This document shows, in pieces, positions 33,076 to 41,133 of a DNA stretch of 64,000 nt. The stretch is taken from positions 1,218,501 through 1,282,500 of the forward strand of contig NZ_FMHZ01000002.1 of the NCBI RefSeq assembly GCF_900090315.1. The letters run 5' to 3'. The position numbers were made by a program, and so were the translations under genes. The DNA is from Micromonospora citrea (GTDB lineage: Bacteria; Actinomycetota; Actinomycetes; Mycobacteriales; Micromonosporaceae). Positions within the stretch are counted from its first letter, which is position 1. Each line of letters opens with the position of its first letter. Under the pieces are notes generated by a model that saw only the letters and a program-made list of their open reading frames with translations, searched no databases and was not told the origin of the DNA.

Positions 33076-34302
33076 ATGCCCTTCGACATCGCCCGCACCC
33101 GCGCCGCCTACCCCGCCCTGGCCGAGGGCTTCGTCCACCTCGACGGGGCCGGGGGCACCCAGACCGCCGCGCCCGTGGTCGACGCGGTCACCGACGCGAT
33201 GCGGGCCGCGGTGGGCAACCGCAGCTCCGCGTTCACGCCCGGCCGGCGGTCCCTGGAGATGGTGGCCGCGGCCCGGGCGGCGGTGGCGGACCTGCTCGGC
33301 GCGGATCCCGACGGGGTGGTGCTGGGCCCGAGCGCGACGGCGCTGACCTACACGCTGGCCCGTACCCTCGGCGCGAGCTGGCGGCCCGGCGACGCGGTGG
33401 TGCTCTCCCGGCTCGACCACGACGCGAACGTCCGCCCGTGGGCGCAGGCCGCCGAGGCGGCGGGCGCGACGGTGCGCTGGGCCGAGTTCGACCGGGACAC
33501 CGGGGAGCTGCCGGCCGGCCAGTACGCGGACCTGGTCGGCGAGCGCACCCGCCTCGTCGCGGTGACCGCCGGCAGCAACGCGATCGGCACCGTCCCCGAC
33601 GTGGCCGCCATCGCCAAGACCGCGCACGCCGCCGGCGCCCTGGTCTGCGTCGACGGAGTGCACTCGGTGCCGCACGGCCCCACCGACCTCGCCACGCTGG
33701 GCGCCGACTTCCTGGTCACCAGCGCCTACAAGTGGTCGGGGCCGCACCTGGCCGCGATGGTGGCCGACCCGACCACGTGGGAGCGGCTGCGTCCGGCGAA
33801 GCTGCTGCCCTCCTCCGACGCGGTCCCCGAGCGCTTCGAGTACGGCACGCCCAGCTTCCCGCTGCTGGCCGGCGTCACCGCCGCGGTGGACCACCTGGCG
33901 GGGCTGGACCCGGCGGCCACCGGCGGCCGCCGCGACCGGCTGCGCGCCGGGCTGGCCGCCGCGCGGGCGCACGAGGAGTCGCTGCTGGACCGGCTGCTCG
34001 CCGGGCTCGCCGCGCTGCCCGCCGTCCGGGTGCTCGGCTCCCCCGCGCGGCGCTGCCCGACCGTGTCGTTCCGGCTGGCCGGGCTCTGCCCGCAGCGGAC
34101 CCAGGAGGAGCTGGGGGCGGCCGGGTTCTGCCTCTCCGCGGGCGACTACTACGCCTACGAGTACTTCCAGACGATGGGGCTGCGGGACAGCGGCGGCGCG
34201 GTGCGCGCCAGCATCTACCACTACAACACCGCCGACGAGGTGGACCGGTTGCTCGCCGAACTCGACCGGCTCGCCGGCGCCGGGGGCAGAATGGCGGGGT
34301 GA
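33076..34302 (+). CDS. Cysteine desulfurase-like class V aminotransferase
   Basis: 408 aa fold-type I PLP enzyme. The PLP lysine is in TSAYKWSGPH, the PLP-ring Asp/His in CVDGVHSVPH and phosphate contacts in GPSATALTYTLA. This matches the cysteine desulfurase-like family TIGR01976 rather than IscS/SufS, as the active-site Cys loop of IscS is absent. No Fe-S assembly gene is nearby, so the substrate is open. It is followed by a small GNAT-like gene whose GTG overlaps its stop by four bases (GTGA), so the two are co-translated. Confidence 0.82.
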   Translation: MPFDIARTRAAYPALAEGFVHLDGAGGTQTAAPVVDAVTDAMRAAVGNRSSAFTPGRRSLEMVAAARAAVADLLGADPDGVVLGPSATALTYTLARTLGASWRPGDAVVLSRLDHDANVRPWAQAAEAAGATVRWAEFDRDTGELPAGQYADLVGERTRLVAVTAGSNAIGTVPDVAAIAKTAHAAGALVCVDGVHSVPHGPTDLATLGADFLVTSAYKWSGPHLAAMVADPTTWERLRPAKLLPSSDAVPERFEYGTPSFPLLAGVTAAVDHLAGLDPAATGGRRDRLRAGLAAARAHEESLLDRLLAGLAALPAVRVLGSPARRCPTVSFRLAGLCPQRTQEELGAAGFCLSAGDYYAYEYFQTMGLRDSGGAVRASIYHYNTADEVDRLLAELDRLAGAGGRMAG

Positions 34303-34586
34303 GCACCCTGGTCGAGGACAATCCCGCCGAGCACCGCTTCGAGATCCTGGTCGACGACGCGCTGGCCGGGTTCGCCGCGTACGAGCCGCGCGGGGAGGTG
34401 CTGGTCTTCACCCGCACGGAGGTGGACCCGAAGTTCCAGAACATGGGCGTCGGGGCGGCGCTGGTCCGGGGCACCCTCGACCAGCTCCGCGAGCGCGGCG
34501 CGACGCTGGTGCCGCGCTGCTCGTTCGTCTCCGCCTTCATCGACCGCCACCCGGAGTACGCCGACCTGGTCGAGGTCGAGGCCTAG
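34299..34586 (+). CDS. Small GNAT-like N-acetyltransferase (YjdJ type)
   Basis: 95 aa. Mini-GNAT fold: HRFEILVDDALAGFAAYEPR, LVFTRTEVDPKFQNMGVGAAL with the Q/N-x-x-G-x-G-x-A acetyl-CoA loop, then LVRGTLDQLRERG and a terminal RHPEYADLV. Relatives such as YjdJ and human NATD1 are similarly short and of unknown substrate. Coupled by a GTGA overlap to the upstream class V aminotransferase-like gene, so its substrate may be a product of that enzyme (inference). Confidence 0.83.
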   Translation: MSTLVEDNPAEHRFEILVDDALAGFAAYEPRGEVLVFTRTEVDPKFQNMGVGAALVRGTLDQLRERGATLVPRCSFVSAFIDRHPEYADLVEVEA

Positions 34587-34650
34587 CGGGACGGCCGGGC
34601 GGATCGGCGCGGGTCGGCGTTCGCCCGCCGGCCCGCCAGGCAGCCGGCGG

Positions 34651-34795
34651 GCCGGCGGACGGTCAGCAAGCCGGCGGACGGTCAGCAAGCCGGCGGACGG
34701 CCCGGCGGCCCGGCGGACGGGTCAGCCAGCGGCCCGACGGCCCGGCGGGCGGTCAGCGGGCCGGCGGGCGGTCAGCGGCCGGTCAGCAGCTCGGC
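34651..34795. repeat. 19-20 bp tandem repeats at the glycosidase 3' end
   Basis: GCCGGCGGACGGTCAGCAA starts at 34651 and 34670, with a partial copy at 34689; related blocks containing GGTCAGC and CCGGCGG continue to the stop codon of the family 3 glycosidase, whose own last codons have the same sequence. It looks like amplification seeded on the gene end. Confidence 0.75.
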
Positions 34796-36262
34796 GGCGG
34801 CCCGGGCGGCGGCCCGGGTGGCGCCGTGGGTGGCGACGTGGACCGCGCCGGTGACCTCCTCGGGCACGCCCAGCTCGACCACGACCGCGTCCGGTCGGGC
34901 GGCCAGCGCGCGGCCCACCGCCGCCCGCATCCAGCCGTGCCGGTGCAGGTCCCGCACCACCAGCACCACGCACCGGCCGGCCGCCCCGACGGTCGGGTCG
35001 ACGGGCACGTCGGCCTCCGCGTAGCGGACGGTGGTGGTGCCGGCGAGCAGGGCGGTCAGCGGGGCGGCCAGGCCCCAGGGCGTCTCGGGGCCGATGGCGA
35101 TGTTGCGCGGCGGCTCGAACTCGACCACGTGCACCGGGCCGGTCAGCGGCAGCGCGCCGACGCCGGCGGGCGCGGTGGTGACCCGCAGCGCCCGCCGGGC
35201 GGCGGCCAGCCCGACCGCCGAGCCCTCGGCCCCGGGGCGGGGCCGCGGCGGCAGGTCGGCGCGGACACCCACCGTCCAGGCGGCGAGCTGGCCGACCCGC
35301 TTGGCCGCCTCCGCGAGGCGCTCCTCGGGCAGGTCGCCGGCGACGACGGCGGCCACGACGGCGTCGCGCAGCAGCCGCGCCGACTCCTCGTCGGCGCGTT
35401 CCCCGCCGATGCAGACCGCGTCGGCCCCGGCAGCGAGGGCGCGCACCGCGGCGCCGGCGAAGCCGTACCGGTCGGCGACCGCCCGCATCTCCACCGCGTC
35501 GGTGACCACGACGCCGGAGAAGCCCAGCTCGTCGCGGAGCAGCCCGCCGAGGATCCGGCCGCTGAGGGTGGCCGGCAGCTCCGGGTCGAGCGCCGGGACC
35601 AGCAGGTGGCCGGTCATCACCGCCTGCGCCCCGGCGGCCACGGCGGCCCGGAACGGGGCCAGCTCGACGGCGTCGAGGCGGGCCCGGTCGGCGGTGATCC
35701 AGGGCAGGTCGTGGTGCGAGTCGACGCGGGTGTCGCCGTGCCCGGGGAAGTGCTTGGCGCAGGCGGCGACCCCGCCGGCCTGCAGGCCCCGCACCCAGGC
35801 GGCGGTGTGCCGGGCGACCAGTGCCGGCTCGGCGCCGAAGGAACGGACGCCGATCACGGGGTTGGCCGGGTTGGAGTTGACGTCGGCGTCCGGCGCGTAG
35901 TTCAGGGTGATCCCGAGCTCGGCGAGGTCGGCGCCGAGGTCCCGGGCGACCTGCTCGGTCAGCGCCGGGTCGTCCACCGCCCCGAGGGCGAAGTTGCCCG
36001 GCCGGGAGCTGCCCCGGGCGGACTCGATCCGGGTCACGTCGCCGGCCTCCTCGTCGATGGCGACGACGACGTCGGGACGCTCGGCGCGCAGGGTGGCGGT
36101 GAGCGCGGCCACCTGCTCCGGGTCGACCACGTTGCGGGCGAAGAGCACCACCGAGCCGAGGCCCTCGCCGAGCCAGCGGCAGATCCAGGGCGGCGGGGTG
36201 GTGCCGACGAATCCGGGCTGCAGGACGGCGGCGGCCAGGGCCGCCAGGCTCCCCGTGCTCAC
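34772..36262 (-). CDS. Family 3 glycoside hydrolase, NagZ-like beta-N-acetylhexosaminidase
   Basis: 496 aa. The NagZ signature KHFPGHGDTRVDSHHDLP with its His-Asp dyad and the nucleophile Asp in VVVTDAVEMRAV are intact; AIDEEAGDVTR supplies the substrate-binding acid. A second domain of about 150 residues follows the barrel, as in longer actinobacterial members. It would release N-acetylglucosamine or related sugars from wall fragments or chitin oligosaccharides. There is no signal peptide, so it acts in the cytoplasm unless exported otherwise. Its upstream region contains an AT-rich promoter with a perfect palindrome. Confidence 0.88.
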   Translation of the reverse strand: MSTGSLAALAAAVLQPGFVGTTPPPWICRWLGEGLGSVVLFARNVVDPEQVAALTATLRAERPDVVVAIDEEAGDVTRIESARGSSRPGNFALGAVDDPALTEQVARDLGADLAELGITLNYAPDADVNSNPANPVIGVRSFGAEPALVARHTAAWVRGLQAGGVAACAKHFPGHGDTRVDSHHDLPWITADRARLDAVELAPFRAAVAAGAQAVMTGHLLVPALDPELPATLSGRILGGLLRDELGFSGVVVTDAVEMRAVADRYGFAGAAVRALAAGADAVCIGGERADEESARLLRDAVVAAVVAGDLPEERLAEAAKRVGQLAAWTVGVRADLPPRPRPGAEGSAVGLAAARRALRVTTAPAGVGALPLTGPVHVVEFEPPRNIAIGPETPWGLAAPLTALLAGTTTVRYAEADVPVDPTVGAAGRCVVLVVRDLHRHGWMRAAVGRALAARPDAVVVELGVPEEVTGAVHVATHGATRAAARAAAELLTGR

Positions 36263-36577
36263 GCCGCGGCCCCTGCCCGGCAGGGGGCGACCGGCCGGCC
36301 GTCCTCGGCCACGTCGCGGCGAGCCGTCCCGCCGTGCCCTCCGGGTCGGGCGGGGTCGGCCGCCGCGCCGCCGCCGGGGCGGGCGCGCCCGCTCACGCCG
36401 ACCCGCCCGCGTGCTGGCTGATGTCTCGCTGGCTCATGCGGTCGTCGTACCCCCGTCTTCTCCCGCGCCCGGCGGGCCCGCCACCGGCGGGCGGTGCTGC
36501 CATGGTCACATCGCGCGATGAAATAGTCAATAAACCTTACAGTTGCCGTCCGGCGCGGAGCTGGGGACAGTTCGGGG
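36263..36577. other. Regulatory region between the glycosidase and a divergent small gene
   Basis: AT-rich core at about 36505-36545. On the minus strand TTGACT (36525-36530) is a good -35. Two very short frames precede the glycosidase with successive GTGA overlaps: a 14-codon frame at 36393-36437 starting ATG, and a 45-codon frame at 36259-36396. Both are too short or too compositionally biased to call as genes, but the chain could couple translation. Confidence 0.4.
36509..36520. promoter_or_regulatory. Palindrome CATCGCGCGATG in the glycosidase promoter
   Basis: Perfect 12-bp palindrome placed in the spacer between the TTGACT -35 and the presumed -10 on the minus strand. This is the position of a repressor operator, for example for an amino-sugar regulator, but it does not match the DasR consensus as I know it. 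Confidence 0.4.
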
Positions 36578-36700
36578 ATGGATGCCCTGCTGCTGGCCGA
36601 CGCGACGAGCCCGGCCGACATTCCCGGCGTACGCCTGCTCGGCCTGGTGGTCGGCGGCCTGCTGCTGATCGCCGCGATCCGCGCGATGTTCCGGCGCTGA
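36578..36700 (+). CDS. Possible 40-residue single-helix membrane peptide
   Basis: 40 aa: a short acidic start (MDALLLADATSPADIPGV), one membrane helix (LLGLVVGGLLLIAAI) and a basic end RAMFRR. The topology is that of a real micro-membrane protein, with a positive cytoplasmic tail. There is no good ribosome site (GGGGAC is 12 bases upstream), so the call rests on composition. It is divergent from the glycosidase and precedes the F420 oxidoreductase. Confidence 0.4.
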   Translation: MDALLLADATSPADIPGVRLLGLVVGGLLLIAAIRAMFRR

Positions 36701-36791
36701 ATCCCGCCCGCGTCGGCCGGCCGGTTCCTTGCGCGGCCACCGGGGTACCGCCTGCCTCGTTGGACCCGGTACGACACGGCGAGGGGGAACG

Positions 36792-37742
36792 ATGAGGATC
36801 GGCTACTTTCTGTCCACCGAGGAGTACGCGCCCGCGGAGCTGCTGGAGCAGGCGCGCGGCGCCGAGCGGGCCGGCTTCGAGGCGCTCTGGATCTCCGACC
36901 ACTACCACCCCTGGACGGACGCGCAGGGGCAGAGCCCCTTCGTCTGGTCGGTGATCGGCGCGCTCAGCCAGGTCTGCCGGCTCCCGGTCACCACCGCCGT
37001 GACCTGCCCGACCGTGCGCCTCCACCCGGCCGTCGTGGCGCAGGCGGCGGCCACCAGCGCCGTCATGCACTCCGGCCGCTTCGTGCTCGGGGTGGGCAGC
37101 GGCGAGGCGCTCAACGAGCACATCCTCGGCGACGCCTGGCCGCAGACCGACGTGCGGCTGGAGATGCTGGAGGAGGCCGTCGAGGTGATGCGCGAGCTGT
37201 GGCGGGGCGGCTTCGTCAACCACCACGGCAGGCACTACACCGTCGAGCACGCCCGGATCTACACGCTGCCGGACACTCCCCCGCCGGTCTACGTCTCCGG
37301 TTTCGGCCCGAAGGCCGTCGACCTGGCGGCCCGGATCGGCGACGGCTTCGTCAACACGTCCCCCGACGCCGAACTGGTGCGCCGGTTCCGCGAGGGCGGC
37401 GGCGGCGACAAGCCCTGCCAGGCCGGCTTCAAGGCGGCGTACGCGCAGACCGAGGAGGAGGGGATGCGGATCGCGTACGAGCGGTGGCCGAACGCCGGGG
37501 TGCCCGGCGAGCTGTCCCAGGTGCTGCCCTCGCCCCGGCACTTCGAGCAGGCCGCCGAGCTGGTCCGGCCGGAGATGATGAAGGACGCGTTCGTCTGCGG
37601 GCGGGACGCCGACGCGCACCTGGCGAAGATCGAGGAGTACGCCAAGGCCGGCTTCGACGAGGTCTACGTGGCCAACACGGGCCCGAACTGGCAGGGCCTG
37701 CTCGACCTCTACCAGCGCGAGGTGCTGCCACGCCTGCGCTGA
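36792..37742 (+). CDS. F420-dependent LLM-class oxidoreductase (TIGR03557-like)
   Basis: 316 aa (beta/alpha)8 luciferase-like barrel. The start MRIGYFLSTEEYAPAELL, the ALWISDHYHPWTDAQG loop and the SGRFVLGVGSGEALNEHI motif are the pattern of the F420-dependent group that includes glucose-6-phosphate dehydrogenase Fgd and related uncharacterised enzymes. It should use coenzyme F420 for hydride transfer; the substrate is not determinable. The ATG has GAGGGGG just upstream. It stands alone before the RecQ-like gene. Confidence 0.86.
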   Translation: MRIGYFLSTEEYAPAELLEQARGAERAGFEALWISDHYHPWTDAQGQSPFVWSVIGALSQVCRLPVTTAVTCPTVRLHPAVVAQAAATSAVMHSGRFVLGVGSGEALNEHILGDAWPQTDVRLEMLEEAVEVMRELWRGGFVNHHGRHYTVEHARIYTLPDTPPPVYVSGFGPKAVDLAARIGDGFVNTSPDAELVRRFREGGGGDKPCQAGFKAAYAQTEEEGMRIAYERWPNAGVPGELSQVLPSPRHFEQAAELVRPEMMKDAFVCGRDADAHLAKIEEYAKAGFDEVYVANTGPNWQGLLDLYQREVLPRLR

Positions 37743-37912
37743 GCCCCGGCCACGGGCACCCGCGCCGCGAGGCGCGGGTGCCCGCGACCACACCCGGGGC
37801 ATGCCCGTGCCAGGCGCCACGGGCTGCCCCGGAGGCCCTGCACGCCGGACTCGCCCACGCCACACCGAACCGCGGTTTCGCCGCTGATCACGGCGGGTAC
37901 CTCCGGCCCTCG

Positions 37913-39544
37913 ATGAAACTGTCCACGCACTCGACGACGCTGCGCCGCGCGGCGAAGAGCCTCTTCGGCTGGACCACGCTGCGGCCCCACCAGCTTGCCG
38001 CCATGCGGGCGGTCATGAAGCGCCGCGACGCCCTGGTGGTGCTGCCCACCGGCGCCGGCAAGTCGGCGATCTACCAGATCCCGGCCAGCCTGATCCCCGG
38101 CCCGACCGTGGTGATCTCCCCGCTGCTCGCCCTCCAGCAGGACCAGATCGCGGCGCTCAACGAGCGGCAGCGGCCGGAGCTGCGCGCGGTGCGGATCAGC
38201 TCGAACGAGTCGCCCGCGCAGCAGGCGGAGGCGATCGCCGAGATCCGCGACGGGCGGGCGGAGTTCCTCTTCATCACCCCGGAGCAGCTCGCCAACCCCG
38301 ACCGGATGGCCGAGGTGAGGTCGCTGGGGCCGGCGCTGGTGGCGATCGACGAGGCCCACTGCATCTCCGCGTGGGGGCACGACTTCCGCCCGGACTACCT
38401 GGCGCTGGGCCACCTCATCGACGGCATCGGCCGGCCGCCGGTGGTGGCGCTGACGGCCACGGCCTCGCCGCCCGTACGCGACGACATCGTCGCGCGGCTG
38501 CGGCTGCGCGAGCCCGAGGTCGTGGTCTCCGGGCTGGACCGGCCGAACCTGTTCGTCGAGGTCGCCCACTGCCCGACGGAGGACTACCGGTGGCGGCGGC
38601 TGATCGCCCTGCTGCGCGACGACACGCGGCCCGGCATCATCTACGTGCCCACCCGGCGCTCCGCCGAGGAGCTGTCGGCCCGGCTCACCGACGCCGGGTT
38701 CCCGGCGCAGCACTACCACGGCGGCATGGCGGCCGGCGCCCGCGCCGAGCTGCACGAGGCGTTCCTCGCCGACCGGGTGCCCATCATGGTGGCCACGTCG
38801 GCGTTCGGGATGGGCATCGACAAGCCCAACATCGCCTGGGTGGTCCACATGGCGCTGCCCGACTCGCCGGACAGCTACTTCCAGGAGATCGGCCGGGCCG
38901 GCCGGGACGGTGCCCCGGCCCGGGTGCTGCTGCTCTGGCAGGCCGAGGACGTGGGGCTGCAACGCTTCTTCAGTGGCGGGCTGCCGGACGAGACGGAGCT
39001 GCGCGACCTGTCCGCGCTGCTGCGCCGGAAGCCGCGCACCAAGAAGGAGCTGCGGGAGGTCACCGGCCTGGGCCCGCGCAAGCTCGGCCAGTACCTGGCC
39101 CTGCTGGAGCAGGTCGGCGCGGCCGAACCCCGGGCGAGGCAGCGCATCGGTGCCCCCCGCTACTCTCCCACCCCGGTGGACGCCGCCGCAGCGGCCCTGG
39201 CCGAGGCGGAGCGGCAGCAGAGCGTGACCCGGTCGCGTACCGACATGATGCGGGCCTTCGCCGAGACCACCGCGTGCCGGGGGCAGACCCTGCTGGCCTA
39301 CTTCGGCGAGCAGATGACGCAGGTCTGCGGGCACTGCGACAACTGCCACGCCGGCACCAGCGCCCCCGACGACGGCGCGGTCGGGCCCTTCCCGGTGCAC
39401 AGCCAGGTCCGGCACCCGGAGTGGGGGTCCGGGCTGGTGCTCAGCTACGAGGAGGACCGGATGACGGTTCTCTTCGACGAGGTGGGGTACAAGACACTGT
39501 CCGTCAGCGTGGTGTCCGAACAGGGCCTGCTGACCCTCGACTAG
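37913..39544 (+). CDS. RecQ-like DNA helicase with a UvrD/PcrA-like C-terminal tail
   Basis: 543 aa, shorter than E. coli RecQ. Superfamily 2 motifs: LPTGAGKSAIYQIP (Walker A), IDEAHCISAWGHDFRPDY (DEAH plus RecQ aromatic loop), ALTATASPPVRDDI, then MVATSAFGMGIDKPNI and EIGRAGRDGAPA. The zinc-binding Cys cluster (ACRGQTLLAYFGE and CGHCDNC) follows. No HRDC domain is seen; the last 50 residues read VHSQVRHPEWGSGLVLSYEE and end in a V-x-F-D-x-x-G-x-K-T-L pattern. This resembles the Tudor-like tail of PcrA/UvrD that contacts RNA polymerase. The ATG at MKLSTHSTT is chosen by similarity to family starts; there is no clear ribosome site. Confidence 0.85.
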   Translation: MKLSTHSTTLRRAAKSLFGWTTLRPHQLAAMRAVMKRRDALVVLPTGAGKSAIYQIPASLIPGPTVVISPLLALQQDQIAALNERQRPELRAVRISSNESPAQQAEAIAEIRDGRAEFLFITPEQLANPDRMAEVRSLGPALVAIDEAHCISAWGHDFRPDYLALGHLIDGIGRPPVVALTATASPPVRDDIVARLRLREPEVVVSGLDRPNLFVEVAHCPTEDYRWRRLIALLRDDTRPGIIYVPTRRSAEELSARLTDAGFPAQHYHGGMAAGARAELHEAFLADRVPIMVATSAFGMGIDKPNIAWVVHMALPDSPDSYFQEIGRAGRDGAPARVLLLWQAEDVGLQRFFSGGLPDETELRDLSALLRRKPRTKKELREVTGLGPRKLGQYLALLEQVGAAEPRARQRIGAPRYSPTPVDAAAAALAEAERQQSVTRSRTDMMRAFAETTACRGQTLLAYFGEQMTQVCGHCDNCHAGTSAPDDGAVGPFPVHSQVRHPEWGSGLVLSYEEDRMTVLFDEVGYKTLSVSVVSEQGLLTLD

Positions 39545-39610
39545 CCTGAGCCGGGCTCCGCTGGCGGGGCCGTGGACGACGAGCGTTTCAGTGCGGGAAG
39601 GGGCGTTGCC

Positions 39611-40114
39611 GTGATCGAGCAGCCGGCGTACACCGGATTCGGTTTCTCCGACGAGGAGTGGGGGCTGCTGGTCGGCCTGCCGCAGTCGGTGCTGACCGCG
39701 GCGAGCGCCGCCGAGTCCGACGGCACCCGGCGCACCATGGCGGAGAACGCGGCCGGGTTGGAGACCATCGCCGCGGGCCGGGAGTCGGCCAGTCCGCTGG
39801 TCGCCGCCGTGGCCGGGGAGATCGTCTCGCGGGTGGGCGACCCCGAGGCCGGCGAGGAGCTGCCGGTCATCGCACCGTCGGAGCCGCGGGCCTACCTGGA
39901 GGACGTGCTCGGCCGGGCCAAGGAGGCGGCGGCGCTGCTGGCCGCCAGGGTGGACGAGGGCGAGGCCGGCGCCTACAAGCACTGGCTGGTGGACATCGCC
40001 GAGCAGGTGGTGGGCGCGGCGTCCAGCGGTGGCATCCTCGGCCTCGGCGGGGACGTGGTCAGCGACTCGGAGCGGCGCTTCCGCGACCGGCTCTCCCAGG
40101 TGCTCAACGACTGA
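39611..40114 (+). CDS. Conserved protein of unknown function
   Basis: 167 aa, soluble, helical, rich in Ala and Glu. It starts MIEQPAYTGFGFSDEEWGLL and has LVAAVAGEIVSRVGD, YKHWLVDIAEQVVGAASSGG and ends DRLSQVLND. The middle (GAYKHWLVDIAEQVV) resembles small actinobacterial proteins I remember only as hypothetical. GTG with GGGAAGGGG seven bases upstream is taken as start; an in-frame GTG 13 codons earlier lacks such a site. It follows the helicase by 66 bases and may be co-transcribed. Confidence 0.65.
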   Translation: MIEQPAYTGFGFSDEEWGLLVGLPQSVLTAASAAESDGTRRTMAENAAGLETIAAGRESASPLVAAVAGEIVSRVGDPEAGEELPVIAPSEPRAYLEDVLGRAKEAAALLAARVDEGEAGAYKHWLVDIAEQVVGAASSGGILGLGGDVVSDSERRFRDRLSQVLND

Positions 40115-40292
40115 CACGACGACGGCGGCGCCGGGCGTGGTCCGGTGCCGCCGTCGCGTGTCCGGGCGGGGGCGGGGATGGGTGCGGCCTGGCACCGCCG
40201 GGCCGATGGTGGCCGGCGGCGCCGGCGGCGCCGCGACCGTGGCAGGCGACGCACCCTCTGCGCTGGTGGCCCGGCCCGTGGCCGGAACCGTG

Positions 40293-40388
40293 CGGTCGGG
40301 CCGCGCGGCGGCGGAACAGCACGGCGGTCGGGCCGCGCGGCGGCGGGATAGCACGGCCGTCAGGCCACGCGGCGGCGGAACAGCACGG
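40293..40388. repeat. Three tandem 32-bp units spanning the ABC permease stop
   Basis: Units at 40293, 40325 and 40357 share CGGTCGGGCCGCGCGGCGGC and a CAGCACGG end. The third copy is the actual 3' end of the permease gene including its stop, so two extra copies of the gene end lie downstream. Confidence 0.85.
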
Positions 40389-41133
40389 CCGTCAGCGGCA
40401 CCGAGACGGCCAGGATGCCCAGGCACCAGGCCACGGCGAGGGTCGGCGCCGCGCCCGTCGGGGTGTCCAGCAGCAGGGCGCGCAGCGTCTCGATGACGGG
40501 CGTGACGGGCTGGTGGTCGGCGAAGCCGTGGAGCCAGCTCGGCATCGTCTCCACCGGCACGAACGCGCTGCTCGGATAGGGCAGGAACATCGCCAGGAAG
40601 GTGAATCCGCTGGCGGCCTCCGGGGTGCGGGCCAGCAGGCCGAACGCCGCCGACAGCCAGGACGCGGCGAGCAGGAAGAGCAGCAGCACCCCGAACGCGC
40701 CCAGCCAGCGGAGCGGGTCCACGGCCGGGCGGAAGCCGATGCCGACGGCGACGGCGAGCACCAGCACCGTGGAGACGGTGTTGCGGGCGATGCTGGCGGC
40801 GACGTGCCCGCCGAGGATCGCGGTGGCGCTGACGTCCATCGTGCGAAACCGCTCGATGACGCCGTTGGTCAGGTCGGTGGTCACGCTGACGGCGGTGGTG
40901 GCCGCGCCGAAGCTGGCGCAGAGCAGCAGGACGCCGGGCACCACGTAGGTGACGTACCGGGTGCCGGTGTCGATCGCGCCGCCGAACAGGTAGACGAAGA
41001 GCAGCATCAGCAGCACCGGCAGCAGCAGCGACGTGAGCAGCGCGTCGACGTTGCGGCGGGACAGCCGCAGGCAACGCGCCACCATGACGAGCGCCTCGCC
41101 GGCGCGGGTCGGTCGCAGGGTCAGCTCAGACAC
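40360..41133 (-). CDS. ABC-2 type exporter permease, DrrB-like
   Basis: 257 aa with six membrane helices, of the daunorubicin-resistance DrrB/ABC-2 group: an N-terminal NVDALLTSLLLPVLLMLLFV segment, the conserved GVIERFRTMDVSATAILGGH amphipathic loop and a C-terminal AWCLGILAVSVPLTAVLFRR helix. It forms the membrane part of a drug or lipid exporter with the ATPase encoded just upstream, whose stop overlaps this GTG start by eight bases. The substrate is unknown. The 3' end is reiterated downstream as a tandem repeat. Confidence 0.88.
   Translation of the reverse strand: MSELTLRPTRAGEALVMVARCLRLSRRNVDALLTSLLLPVLLMLLFVYLFGGAIDTGTRYVTYVVPGVLLLCASFGAATTAVSVTTDLTNGVIERFRTMDVSATAILGGHVAASIARNTVSTVLVLAVAVGIGFRPAVDPLRWLGAFGVLLLFLLAASWLSAAFGLLARTPEAASGFTFLAMFLPYPSSAFVPVETMPSWLHGFADHQPVTPVIETLRALLLDTPTGAAPTLAVAWCLGILAVSVPLTAVLFRRRVA

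Noticed and set aside
36259..36777. A 172-codon minus-strand gene upstream of the glycosidase
   Set aside because: Composition is Arg/Pro/Ala-rich without protein-like pattern and it overlaps the promoter and a better plus-strand small frame; only the last part is mentioned as possible leader frames.
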